From assembly GCA_965199705.1 (NCBI GenBank), contig OZ241359.1, positions 186,001-250,000 on the forward strand: a DNA stretch of 64,000 nt, in the 5' to 3' direction. This stretch comes from Azophilus sp965199705 (lineage in GTDB: Bacteria > Pseudomonadota > Gammaproteobacteria > Pseudomonadales > Azotimanducaceae). Below, in pieces: positions 33,945 through 41,917 of this stretch; positions within the stretch are counted from its first letter, which is position 1; each line of letters opens with the position of its first letter. Below the pieces are notes generated by a model, which was not told where the DNA came from, made no database searches, and saw only the letters and a list, made by a program, of their open reading frames with translations. A program made the position numbers and the translations under genes.

Positions 33945-35285
33945 ATGTCGTCAGTGGGTTCGGTCCGGCAATGGCGACCGTGCGAGGAGTCGAGCCTTGC
34001 CGCTGACCGCCTGGAATGCCGCTTTGAGGACGCCAAGCCGCCCTATGCGCCAGCCGAGGCGCTCACGGAAGCCAATCGCTGCCTGGGCTGCTTCGACGCG
34101 CCCTGCGTGCGCGGTTGTCCTACGGCCATCGACATTCCCAAATTCATCGCCCAGATCAGTTCCGGCAATCTGCGCGGCGCCGCCAGGACGATATTCCATC
34201 AGAATATGTTGGGCGCCTCCTGCGCGCGGGTTTGTCCGGTAGAGGAAATGTGCGCCGGGGCCTGTGTCTATCATCATCTTGGCGCCCAACCGATCGCCAT
34301 TGGCCGCCTGCAGCGCTATGCCACCGATTCCGCTCTCGCGGATGAGCAGGCCAGCGGGCGGCGCTTGTTTACGCCTGCGCCCGCCCTGGACCGGAGCGTC
34401 GCGCTGATCGGCGCCGGTCCGGCCAGCCTGGCCTGTGCCGCACATCTGGCCCTTGCCGGGGTGCGGGCGACCATCCACGAACAGGGCGAATGGCCCGGTG
34501 GCCTGAACACCAGTGCCGTCGCGCCCTACAAGATGCGCGCCGAGTCGAGCCTGGCCGAAGTGGATTGGTTGCTTGACCACGGCATTGATATCAGAACAGA
34601 CGCCCAGGTTGGGCAGAACGTCGCAATCGGCGATCTGGTGAATGCACACGATGCGGTGTTCGTCGGCGTGGGCCTGGGCCACGCCAGAACCCTCGGTCTG
34701 GACGGCCCCGGCGTATGGGGCGCCACCTCGCTGATCCGGGCCATCAAGAACGAGCCAGGATTCCGTTTGCCAGCCCAGGTCCGTCGCGCCCTGGTCGTGG
34801 GCGGCGGCAATACGGCCGTTGACGTCGCACGCGAACTGGCGATGCTGGGCGTCCCGGATGTGACGTTGGTCTATCGCCGCAACAGGCAAGCCATGAGCGC
34901 CTATGCGCACGAATTGGCCGATGCGCGCCGGTGCGGTGTCCGCCTGCGAGATCGAATGCAGCCGCGCCGCACGGTGCACCGTCAGCAGCAACTGACAGGC
35001 GCCGTATTCGAGGACGCCGCCGGCGGACAAGAGGTGGAACTGCACTGTGATCTGCTTGTGGTCGCAGCGGGGCAGGCGCCCTGGGCGGCGCTGCTGGACG
35101 CCGGGATTCGCCTGAACGCCGACGGTACGATCTGGACCGAACCGCAAACCCGGGCGACCTCGCGGCCACGGGTTTACGCTGGGGGCGATTGCGTGAACGG
35201 TGGCCGGGAAGTCGTGCACGCCGCCGCCGACGGTCGCATTGCAGCGCAAGCCATGCTGAGCCTGTGGGATTGCGATCGTGGCTGA
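33945..35285 (+). CDS. preT: NAD-dependent dihydropyrimidine dehydrogenase, subunit PreT
   Basis: PreT is the flavin/NAD(H) half of the enzyme that reduces uracil or thymine to the dihydro form. The 446-residue protein carries N-terminal [4Fe-4S] cysteine patterns (CLGCFDAPCVRGCP and GASCARVCP), an FAD-binding loop GAGPASLACAAHLA and an NAD-binding loop VVGGGNTAVDVARELA. The C-terminus has the ATG-type flavin motif YAGGDCVNGG. It overlaps preA by eight bases, the usual tight arrangement of these partner subunits. The ATG at 33945 is 28 bases after the ureidopropionase stop. Confidence 0.95.
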   Translation: MSSVGSVRQWRPCEESSLAADRLECRFEDAKPPYAPAEALTEANRCLGCFDAPCVRGCPTAIDIPKFIAQISSGNLRGAARTIFHQNMLGASCARVCPVEEMCAGACVYHHLGAQPIAIGRLQRYATDSALADEQASGRRLFTPAPALDRSVALIGAGPASLACAAHLALAGVRATIHEQGEWPGGLNTSAVAPYKMRAESSLAEVDWLLDHGIDIRTDAQVGQNVAIGDLVNAHDAVFVGVGLGHARTLGLDGPGVWGATSLIRAIKNEPGFRLPAQVRRALVVGGGNTAVDVARELAMLGVPDVTLVYRRNRQAMSAYAHELADARRCGVRLRDRMQPRRTVHRQQQLTGAVFEDAAGGQEVELHCDLLVVAAGQAPWAALLDAGIRLNADGTIWTEPQTRATSRPRVYAGGDCVNGGREVVHAAADGRIAAQAMLSLWDCDRG

Positions 35286-36576
35286 CCTCGGTAGCGAGTT
35301 CTGCGGCATTAGCAGCCCCAATCCGTTCTGGCTGGCGTCCGGGCCGCCGACCAATAGCGGCGAGCAGATAATGCGCGCCTTCGACGCCGGCTGGGGCGGC
35401 GCAGTCTGGAAGACGTTGGGCAACCCTATCGTCAATCTCGACAGTCGGTTCGGCGCTCTGGACATTGGCGGCGCCAAGATGGCGGGATTCAACAACATCG
35501 AGCTGATCACGGACCGCCCTCTCGGCGCCAACTTTCGAGAGATGGCCAGGGTAAAACGGCGCTATCCAGACCACGCGCTGATCTCCAGCCTGATGGTGGA
35601 ATCCCGTGCCGAGTGGGAGGAGTTCATTCGCCGCTCGGAAGATGCGGGCTGCGACGGTATCGAGCTGAACTTCGGCTGTCCGCACGGCATGTGCGAGCGC
35701 GGCATGGGCAGCGCCGTCGGCCAAGAACCTCGTGTGCTGGCCGAAATCACCCGTTGGGCAAGGGAATTTGCTTCGGTACCCGTGCTGGTGAAGCTCACGC
35801 CAAACGTGGACGACATTCTGACTCCGGGACGGGCGGCCGCGGCGGCGGGTGCTGATGGGCTATCCCTCATCAACACCATCAAGAGCCTGATCGGCGTTGA
35901 CCTCGACGCCATGACGCCCCTGCCTTCGGTTGCCGGCGAGGGCACCCACGGCGGCTACTGCGGGCCGGCGGTCAAACCCATCGCCCTGCACATGGTGGGC
36001 GCGCTGGCCCGGGATTCCAGCATCAACGTGCCGCTATCTGCCATTGGCGGCATTGCCACCTGGCATGACGCCGCAGAGTTCATGGCCCTGGGCGCCGCCA
36101 ATATTCAAGTTTGCACAGCGGTGATGCACAAGGGCTATCGCATCATCGAGGACTTGACCGAAGGCCTGAACGAATTCCTGGACCACAAGGGTATGGCATG
36201 CGTGACCGAGCTGGTTGGCCAGGCGACGCCCAACTTCAGGGAGTGGGGCGAGCTTGACCTGAACTACCGCATTGTCGCCGCCATTGACGCCGACAAGTGC
36301 ATCGGCTGCCACCTCTGCTATGTGGCTTGCCTTGACGGCGCTCATCAGTGCATCCACACCAGCCAGACCGAGTGCGCCGCATGGCATGGCGAGCCCGACC
36401 ATGGTCAGGCCCCGCGCATCGAAGTGCCTCCGCCGGTGCGTCATGATCCGAAACCGGGTCTGTCGTCCCGCGCACCCTGGGTGGACGAGGCAGAGTGCAT
36501 TGGCTGCAACCTGTGCGCGCTGGTCTGCCCGGTACCCGGCTGCATCACCATGCGCGAATCGGGAACGGGCAGTTGA
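35278..36576 (+). CDS. preA: NAD-dependent dihydropyrimidine dehydrogenase, subunit PreA
   Basis: PreA (432 aa, GTG start) is the FMN catalytic subunit. The TIM barrel has the dihydroorotate dehydrogenase-like segments NPFWLASGPPTNSGEQI, NFGCPHG with the active Cys region, KLTPNVDDI, and GGIATWHDAAEFMALGA. Two C-terminal ferredoxin-type [4Fe-4S] motifs follow: CIGCHLCYVAC and CIGCNLCALVCP. This matches PreA and not the single-chain mammalian enzyme. The gene overlaps preT, and the aldehyde dehydrogenase begins 11 bases downstream. Confidence 0.96.
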   Translation: MADLGSEFCGISSPNPFWLASGPPTNSGEQIMRAFDAGWGGAVWKTLGNPIVNLDSRFGALDIGGAKMAGFNNIELITDRPLGANFREMARVKRRYPDHALISSLMVESRAEWEEFIRRSEDAGCDGIELNFGCPHGMCERGMGSAVGQEPRVLAEITRWAREFASVPVLVKLTPNVDDILTPGRAAAAAGADGLSLINTIKSLIGVDLDAMTPLPSVAGEGTHGGYCGPAVKPIALHMVGALARDSSINVPLSAIGGIATWHDAAEFMALGAANIQVCTAVMHKGYRIIEDLTEGLNEFLDHKGMACVTELVGQATPNFREWGELDLNYRIVAAIDADKCIGCHLCYVACLDGAHQCIHTSQTECAAWHGEPDHGQAPRIEVPPPVRHDPKPGLSSRAPWVDEAECIGCNLCALVCPVPGCITMRESGTGS

Positions 36577-36587
36577 CGGGAGACATT

Positions 36588-38045
36588 GTGGAATTGAAAG
36601 ACAGTGGGCTGCTGCGGGAACAGGCCTACATAGCTGGTGAGTGGCAAGACGCTGATGATGGCGCCCGTCTCGCCGTCATTAATCCGGCAACCGGCATCAC
36701 CGTGGCCGAGGTAGCACGCTGCGGCGGCGCGGAGACAAGGCAGGCCATCCTCGCTGCTGAACGGGCGCAACGCGATTGGCAGCGGCGCACAGCCAGGGAA
36801 AGGGCAGAAGCGCTGCAGGCGATGTTCAGGCTGATGCTGGCGCACCAGGAGGATCTGGCGCGGATTCTCACAATCGAGCAGGGCAAACCGCTGGCTGAAG
36901 CGCGGGTTGAGATTGCCTATGGCGCCAGCTATTTCGAGTGGTTTGCCGAGGAGGCCAAGCGCATCTACGGTGATGTAATCCCGGCGCCGGGCGCGGACAA
37001 GCGCATTGTCACGCTGAAGCAGCCGGTTGGCGTCGTGGCGTGCATCACGCCCTGGAACTTCCCCAACGCCATGTTGGCGCGCAAGATCGCGCCTGCCCTG
37101 GCAGCCGGCTGCACTGTGGTGTGCAAACCGGCCCCATCCACCCCACTTTCAGCATTTGCGATCGGCGAGCTGGCGGCGCGCGCCGGGATACCAGCCGGCG
37201 TCGTCAACATCCTGGCCGGAGACGCGCACCCGATTGGCGAAGCGATGACCCGCGACCCTGCCGTGCGCAAGCTGACATTCACCGGCTCCACCAAGGTGGG
37301 CAAGACATTGATCCGCGCTTCGGCGGATACGATCAAGCGCACATCGATGGAACTGGGCGGCAATGCGCCCTTCATCGTGTTTGACGACGCCGACCTCGAC
37401 GCCGCCATAGCGGGGGCGATGGCCTGCAAATACCGCAACGCCGGCCAGACCTGCGTATCGGCCAACCGCATGCTGGTGCAGTCCGTGGTGTTCGATCAGT
37501 TTGCGGAGCGTCTGGTCGAGGCGACCCGGAAACTGGAACTGGGTGATGGTCTTGAAGCAGGGACCACCATGGGACCCATGATTCACGCGCACGCCGCACA
37601 GGGCGTGCGGGCGCTGATCGACGACGCCTTGGCCAAGGGTGCATCGTCGTTGACCGGATCAGGCCGATGCACGAATGGCGAAGCGTTCGTCGAGCCGACG
37701 GTGCTGATCGACGTAACCGAGGACATGCGCGTCTGCCAGGAGGAGACCTTCGGCCCGGTAGCGCCGCTGATGCGTTTTGATACGGAGGCCGAAGCCATTC
37801 GTCTGGCCAACAACACCCCGTTCGGTCTGGCTGCGTACTTCTATGCCCGCGACCTCGGCCGCGTCTGGCGCGTGAGCGAAGCGCTGGAATACGGCATTGT
37901 CGGCATCAACGAGGGGATCATCTCCAATGCTGCCGCGCCCTTCGGCGGCGTCAAGGAATCTGGCCACGGCCGCGAGGGGTCGAAGTATGGTCTGAATGAC
38001 TACCTGGAAATCAAGTACCTCTGCATGGGCGGCATCGAAGGCTGA
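36588..38045 (+). CDS. NAD(P)-dependent aldehyde dehydrogenase (succinate-semialdehyde-type)
   Basis: The GTG at 36588 has GGGAG just before it and gives a 485-residue protein of normal length. ALDH hallmarks are CITPWNFPNAM, FTGSTKVGK, MELGGNAPFIVFDDAD with the general-base Glu, and RNAGQTCVS with the nucleophile Cys. The pattern is closest to GabD-type semialdehyde dehydrogenases. In this cluster the expected aldehydes are malonate or methylmalonate semialdehyde formed from beta-alanine or 3-aminoisobutyrate, but no aminotransferase gene is nearby. The assignment to this pathway is inference from position. Confidence 0.88.
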   Translation: MELKDSGLLREQAYIAGEWQDADDGARLAVINPATGITVAEVARCGGAETRQAILAAERAQRDWQRRTARERAEALQAMFRLMLAHQEDLARILTIEQGKPLAEARVEIAYGASYFEWFAEEAKRIYGDVIPAPGADKRIVTLKQPVGVVACITPWNFPNAMLARKIAPALAAGCTVVCKPAPSTPLSAFAIGELAARAGIPAGVVNILAGDAHPIGEAMTRDPAVRKLTFTGSTKVGKTLIRASADTIKRTSMELGGNAPFIVFDDADLDAAIAGAMACKYRNAGQTCVSANRMLVQSVVFDQFAERLVEATRKLELGDGLEAGTTMGPMIHAHAAQGVRALIDDALAKGASSLTGSGRCTNGEAFVEPTVLIDVTEDMRVCQEETFGPVAPLMRFDTEAEAIRLANNTPFGLAAYFYARDLGRVWRVSEALEYGIVGINEGIISNAAAPFGGVKESGHGREGSKYGLNDYLEIKYLCMGGIEG

Positions 38046-38111
38046 GATGTCGGGCTGGTCACCAGACCCGGAGATTGCGCCAGGACAAGGACGACGGGCT
38101 GATCTGGATTG

Positions 38112-39254
38112 ATGATGAACGCACACGGCGAGTCCGGCTTTCAGGCTGTCATCACCACAGGCGCCTGCGCGGCGATGATCTTCAACACCCTGCCACTGTT
38201 CCTGGGCGTAGCAGCCGATACCCATCAGCTCAGCCATGGCGCCACCGGCGGCCTCGGCAGCCTGTACCTCGGCGCCTTTGGTATCTCATCGGCTGTGGCG
38301 GCCGTCTGGATGTGGCGAGTGGACCGGCGCACTCTGGCGCTCGGCCTTTTTCTCGGCGCCGCCACCCTGCTGGCGTTCGCCGGAATGGTCGAAGGCTGGT
38401 TGTTGTTTGCTTCCCTGGTGTTTGCCGTCGGCCTGCTACTCGGCGCACTCTACAGCCTCTCGTTCGTGATTGCCGGCGAGCGCTCGAATCCCACCCGAGC
38501 ATTCGCTGTCAAGCTGCTCGGCGAGGTGACGCTCGGCGCTGCGCTTCTGGCCATTATCTCCTTGTTCATTCTGCCGACTTTCGGCCTGGCCGGAATGTTG
38601 ATGGCGTTTGCTTTGACAGCCGCAGTCGGCGCCCTGTGCGTCCCCTGGATTGCCCGTCCGACCGAGCCGCCTGTCGCCGTCACCGCGCACGCCAGCCGCG
38701 TCCGGACACGCTTGCCAGGAAACGCGGTGATCGGTTTGATTGCACTATTCGTGTTCACAATCGGCCAGAGCGCCCTCTGGTCCTTTGTCGAGCGACGCGG
38801 CGTCGCTGGCGGATTTGACGGCGCGGCCATCGGGGCGGCGCTATCGGTAGCAGCCCTCGCAGGCGGCTTGGGATCCCTTGGTGCAGCCTGGTTGGCGGTG
38901 CGTCTGGACGGCGTCAAGCCTCTGCTCCTGGCCGGCTTGATACAGGCGCTGGCCATTGCCCTGTTCGCAGCAATGGGCGGATTCGTCACCTTTGTGGCGG
39001 CTGTCAATCTGTTCATGTTTGCCTGGCTTTTCGCGCTGCCCTGGATGACCGCTGCGATCGCGACCGCGGACACCAGCGGCCGAGCCACCTCGTTGGTCGC
39101 GGCGAGTCTGGCGTTCGGCAGCATGCTGGGGCCGGGCCTGGCTGGGCAACTGATGGCCACCGGCGGCTTCGGCTGGCTTTGCGTCGGCGTTACCTTGACA
39201 ACGCTTTTCGCCCTTGCTGTGCTGGCCCGTGCAATACGCCAGGGGCCGCATTGA
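38112..39254 (+). CDS. Major facilitator superfamily transporter
   Basis: The 380-residue protein has about twelve hydrophobic segments in two six-helix halves and is a permease of the MFS fold, with short loops and small N-terminus. It lies 66 bases after the aldehyde dehydrogenase and closes the pyrimidine cluster on the plus strand, but nothing in the sequence names the substrate. It may export an intermediate or import a base. The ATG at 38112 or 38115 is likely; a TTG at 38109 is weaker. Confidence 0.78.
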   Translation: MMNAHGESGFQAVITTGACAAMIFNTLPLFLGVAADTHQLSHGATGGLGSLYLGAFGISSAVAAVWMWRVDRRTLALGLFLGAATLLAFAGMVEGWLLFASLVFAVGLLLGALYSLSFVIAGERSNPTRAFAVKLLGEVTLGAALLAIISLFILPTFGLAGMLMAFALTAAVGALCVPWIARPTEPPVAVTAHASRVRTRLPGNAVIGLIALFVFTIGQSALWSFVERRGVAGGFDGAAIGAALSVAALAGGLGSLGAAWLAVRLDGVKPLLLAGLIQALAIALFAAMGGFVTFVAAVNLFMFAWLFALPWMTAAIATADTSGRATSLVAASLAFGSMLGPGLAGQLMATGGFGWLCVGVTLTTLFALAVLARAIRQGPH

Positions 39255-39292
39255 TCACGCCGAATCCTGTTTGCGAGCGCGCCTGTGCAATG

Positions 39293-39484
39293 CTGCACAT
39301 CCTTGCCGTTCCAGACGAACTGCGGGTCCAGGTCCGCATGCCGACGCTCGAAGGCCACCTCAATCGGTTTCCGCTCCTCCCCGGAGAGCGCCGCCTGATC
39401 CTCGCTGGTGGAAATGTTCTTGCGCGACGCGTCCTCGTGCCGCAGCGCTGCCACCGTTTTCCTGGGCGCCTTGCGTTTCGCCAT
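39293..39484 (-). pseudogene. Remnant N-terminus of a type III-like DNA methyltransferase
   Basis: The first about 64 residues (AALRHEDASRKNISTSEDQ... HADLDPQFVWNGKDVQ) resemble the start of site-specific adenine methyltransferases of the type III (Mod) kind, where RHDDATRxNIPTAE and NTDLDPQLVWRGKD are typical. After that the frame runs into the complementary strand of the MFS gene and carries no methyltransferase motifs (no DPPY). The start lies three bases after the vapC stop. It is best read as the truncated relic of a methylase gene that once followed the toxin-antitoxin genes. Homology is from memory of the family, so a search is needed. Confidence 0.55.
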
Positions 39485-39487
39485 GGG

Positions 39488-39910
39488 TCACTCCAGGAAG
39501 GGGTTCACAATTCTCAGACGTTCGATCCGCTGACCATGCTGAAGGTCTTCGCTATAGAGTTTGGCGCAGCCCGCTTCGAGGGCCGCGGCAATGATCAGCG
39601 AGTCACATAAGCTGAATCGATAGCGAGACTGTATGTCGAGGCCTCCGCGGTACAGTTGTCGGCTCGGATTGACTTTCCACAGCGGCAGCAGGGTTTTGTC
39701 CAAAAATGTACTTGCCTCGTCTGGACGCAGGGGCACTTCCAACTTGCGTGTCGCCACGTTCAAGGTCTCCTGCACTACCTGGAAGCTGATCACCGCATTT
39801 TTGGTTCGCAGCGCTTCTTTGACGAGATTCTCGGCGATTGCGAATTTGTGCTGGTCGCGTTCGTCGAGCAAATACAGCAGGATGCTGGAATCCAAAAAAC
39901 TAGCGCTCAT
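39488..39910 (-). CDS. vapC: PIN-domain toxin (VapC-type RNase)
   Basis: The 140-residue protein is a PIN-domain nuclease. Conserved acidic positions are visible: Asp7 in SASFLDSSILLYLLD, the Glu in VVQETLNVATR, Asp in SLCDSLIIAAA and Asp in LYSEDLQHG. These bind Mg2+ and cleave RNA. The start overlaps the upstream antitoxin gene by 11 bases, the classical translational coupling of vapBC. It is followed by the methyltransferase remnant. Confidence 0.88.
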   Translation of the reverse strand: MSASFLDSSILLYLLDERDQHKFAIAENLVKEALRTKNAVISFQVVQETLNVATRKLEVPLRPDEASTFLDKTLLPLWKVNPSRQLYRGGLDIQSRYRFSLCDSLIIAAALEAGCAKLYSEDLQHGQRIERLRIVNPFLE

Positions 39911-40130
39911 TCATTTCATCTCGCGTGAACTTGCGCCCGCCGGTGCGCACACGCTTCCTCAACTCGTGAATGAACGCCATGGCCTCCTCGGCCTTGCGCT
40001 TGCGCTGGGTGTAATCTTCAAGCCACTCGCGAAACTTGACGTTGAGGGTGGTGTGTTCCTCTGCCGCTTGCTGCCGAGCCTCCTCAATGAGGTACTTGTC
40101 GGCGCTCAGGGTGATGTTCTTCATGGTCAT
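39900..40130 (-). CDS. vapB: Antitoxin of the PIN-domain module
   Basis: A 76-residue protein starting MTMKNITLSADKYLIEEARQQAAEEHTTL, an N-terminus typical of ribbon-helix-helix antitoxins (beta strand then two helices), followed by a charged, flexible C-terminal tail for toxin binding. The start at 40130 follows GGGTGG; ATG 40124 is the alternative. It overlaps vapC by 11 bases. A small palindrome just upstream may be its operator. Confidence 0.83.
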   Translation of the reverse strand: MTMKNITLSADKYLIEEARQQAAEEHTTLNVKFREWLEDYTQRKRKAEEAMAFIHELRKRVRTGGRKFTRDEMNER

Positions 40131-40143
40131 GTTTCCACCCTGA

Positions 40144-40158
40144 CACACGATCAGTGTG
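40144..40158. promoter_or_regulatory. Candidate autoregulatory operator of vapBC
   Basis: CACAC-GATCA-GTGTG is a five-base inverted repeat ending 14 bases before the antitoxin start. A TGTAAT-like -10 (complement of ATTACA at 40163-40168) lies just upstream on the minus strand. This is where antitoxin binding would repress the module. Confidence 0.35.
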
Positions 40159-40224
40159 CGCAATTACAGTGCGTGCACCTGGCTTGAGACAATTCCTGGC
40201 CAGCCTCCTGCCGCAAATGCTGGA

Positions 40225-41076
40225 TCAGTGGTTGTGGCGGGGAACCGGGGGTGACACGGCGCGCCAACCGCTGAACTTCTGGCATTTCGGGCAGAACACG
40301 GTAGCGCGACCGCCCAGGCGCTGCTGCCGGAGCTTTTCGCCGCAGCGGTTGCAGGGCTCGCCACCGCGTCCATAGGCGCTCAAGCGCCGGACGAAATAAC
40401 CGGGCCGGCCATCACTGCCGACAAAATCCCGCAAGGTGGAGCCGCCAGCCGCCAGGGCTTCCGTGAGCACTGTCCGAATTGCTTCCAGCAGGGCTGTCCA
40501 GGCGACAAGGGTCAGACGCCCGGCCGCAACGCCGGGGCGAATACCGGCAAGGAAAAGCGCCTCGGTCGCATAGATGTTGCCGACCCCGACCAGCACCCTG
40601 CTGTCCATGATGAAGGTCTTGACAGATGTCTTGCGTCCTCTGGCGCGCCTTTTCAGGTACTCGGGCCCCAGGTCGTCGAGTGGTTCAGGACCGAGATGCG
40701 CGAGCAGCGGATGCGCCTCTTCAACGCCAGACTGCCAGCGAATGCAGCCGAATCGCCGGGGATCATGGAAACGCAGGAGCCAGGGCCCGAACTGGAAGTC
40801 CACATGGTCATGCCGGCCCGGATTCTCCGGCGCCGCCAGCAGACGCAAGCTGCCGGACATGCCAAGATGCAGCAGCAGCGTGCCCGGCGCAAAGCGAAAC
40901 AGCAGATACTTGCCGCGCCGACCGAGACTGGCAAGGGCCTGGCCGCGCAACTCGTCAGGCACCTGCACCGGCCAGCGCAAGGTGGACCTGCGCAAGACCC
41001 AGCCTTTAAGGGGCTGGCCGACGATCCGGTCTTTCAGGCCAAGCCGGGTGGTTTCAACCTCGGGCAGCTCCGGCAA
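40225..41076 (-). CDS. mutM: Formamidopyrimidine-DNA glycosylase
   Basis: MutM (283 aa) excises oxidised purines such as 8-oxoguanine and cuts the abasic site. It begins with the obligatory MPELPEVET (Pro2 nucleophile, Glu3), contains HLGMSGSLR and HDPRRFG, the helix-two-turn-helix with MDSRVLVGVGNIYATEALF, and ends with the zinc finger CNRCGEKLRQQRLGGRATVFCPKC. All residues needed for activity are present. It is downstream of rpmG on the same strand, 10 bases from its stop. Confidence 0.97.
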   Translation of the reverse strand: MPELPEVETTRLGLKDRIVGQPLKGWVLRRSTLRWPVQVPDELRGQALASLGRRGKYLLFRFAPGTLLLHLGMSGSLRLLAAPENPGRHDHVDFQFGPWLLRFHDPRRFGCIRWQSGVEEAHPLLAHLGPEPLDDLGPEYLKRRARGRKTSVKTFIMDSRVLVGVGNIYATEALFLAGIRPGVAAGRLTLVAWTALLEAIRTVLTEALAAGGSTLRDFVGSDGRPGYFVRRLSAYGRGGEPCNRCGEKLRQQRLGGRATVFCPKCQKFSGWRAVSPPVPRHNH

Positions 41077-41086
41077 GGGCGGCCGC

Positions 41087-41248
41087 CTACTTGATCTTGG
41101 CCTCGATATAGAGCACGTGCTTGCGCGCCACCGGATCGAACTTCTTCATCGCCAGCTTGTCAGGCGTGCGCCGCTTGTTCTTGTCCGTGGTGTAGTAATG
41201 ACCAGTGCCGGCGCTCGATACCAGCTTGATCTTGTCTCTGCTGCCCAT
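41087..41248 (-). CDS. rpmG: 50S ribosomal protein L33
   Basis: The start at 41248 has GGAGG seven bases upstream and gives a 53-residue protein. It shows L33 features: DKIKLVSSAGTGHYYTT and NKRRTPDKLAMKKFDPVARKHVLY. The four-Cys zinc ribbon of C+ forms is absent, so this is the zinc-independent type. It follows rpmB by 37 bases, the conserved rpmB-rpmG pair. Confidence 0.97.
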   Translation of the reverse strand: MGSRDKIKLVSSAGTGHYYTTDKNKRRTPDKLAMKKFDPVARKHVLYIEAKIK

Positions 41249-41285
41249 GCTCTGCCTCCAGATCGATAAACCCTGTTCGGTGAAA

Positions 41286-41522
41286 TCAAACCCGTTCGCC
41301 GCGCTCGCGCATATCCGCAAGCACCGCATCAATGCCGAGCTTGTCGATCATGCGCATCCCCCTGGCGGATACCCGCAAGCGCACGAAACGCCGCTCGCTT
41401 TCCACCCAGAAGCGGTGATAGTGCAGATTCGGCGCAAACCGACGGCGTGTCTTGTTTTGCGCGTGGCTGACATGGTTGCCCGACTGCGGGCGCTTGCCGG
41501 TCACCTGACAAACCTGGGACAT
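41286..41522 (-). CDS. rpmB: 50S ribosomal protein L28
   Basis: A 78-residue protein with the L28 start MSQVCQVTGKRPQSGNHVSHAQNKTRRRF and the basic C-terminal domain. It belongs to the large ribosomal subunit. It is divergent from rpoZ; a shared gap of 98 bases carries promoters for both. rpmG follows. Confidence 0.97.
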   Translation of the reverse strand: MSQVCQVTGKRPQSGNHVSHAQNKTRRRFAPNLHYHRFWVESERRFVRLRVSARGMRMIDKLGIDAVLADMRERGERV

Positions 41523-41550
41523 GGCCTGATCCCCATAGGCGAGGGCGCGC

Positions 41551-41559
41551 TTTATACCA
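41551..41559 (-). promoter_or_regulatory. Candidate extended -10 promoter of rpmBG
   Basis: On the minus strand TGGTATAAA reads as an extended -10 (TGn then TATAAA) about 30 bases before rpmB. The -35 region is not clear. Confidence 0.4.
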
Positions 41560-41562
41560 TAC

Positions 41563-41590
41563 TTGTACTCACTCGAAAGCCTGATATATT
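41563..41590 (+). promoter_or_regulatory. Candidate promoter of rpoZ-spoT
   Basis: TTGTAC (41563-41568) and TATATT (41585-41590) are separated by 16 bases, followed by AAGGAGGGG and the rpoZ start. The -10 is a five-of-six match. Confidence 0.45.
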
Positions 41591-41620
41591 GCCGGTTTGC
41601 ACAAGGAGGGGCTTGCCCTC

Positions 41621-41917
41621 ATGGCCCGAGTAACGGTTGAAGATTGCCTTGGCGAGGTCGAAAATCGCTTCGATCTGGTGATGTTGGCGACCCGCCGCGC
41701 GCGACAGATTCACCAATACCATGCCGAGCCGCTGGTGGATCGGGAAAATGACAAGCCGACCGTGCTCGCCCTGCGCGAGATCGCCGAAGGCGTGATGTCG
41801 CATCAGGTGATTGACGAACAGCAAAAAGCCCGTGAAGACGCAGAAATAGAGGTGGCCTTTGCGCAGCACGAAGCGCAGGGACACAAGGGATACAGGGACG
41901 AAGACGAAGAAGACTGA
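41621..41917 (+). CDS. rpoZ: DNA-directed RNA polymerase omega subunit
   Basis: Omega (98 aa) helps assemble RNA polymerase and forms a ppGpp site. The start MARVTVEDCLGEVENRFDLVMLATRRARQI is canonical, with the later conserved KPTVLALREIAEG. The ATG at 41621 follows AAGGAGGGG; a longer frame (41597) is not used. It overlaps or directly precedes spoT, as in enterobacteria. Confidence 0.97.
   Translation: MARVTVEDCLGEVENRFDLVMLATRRARQIHQYHAEPLVDRENDKPTVLALREIAEGVMSHQVIDEQQKAREDAEIEVAFAQHEAQGHKGYRDEDEED

Noticed and set aside
36495..36587. Upstream extension of the aldehyde dehydrogenase
   Set aside because: It overlaps preA and encodes nothing ALDH-like; GTG 36588 has a good ribosome site and yields the normal length.
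38450..39292. Long extension of the methyltransferase-like frame on the minus strand
   Set aside because: From about residue 65 it is antisense to the MFS gene and contains no methylase motif; only the first part was annotated.
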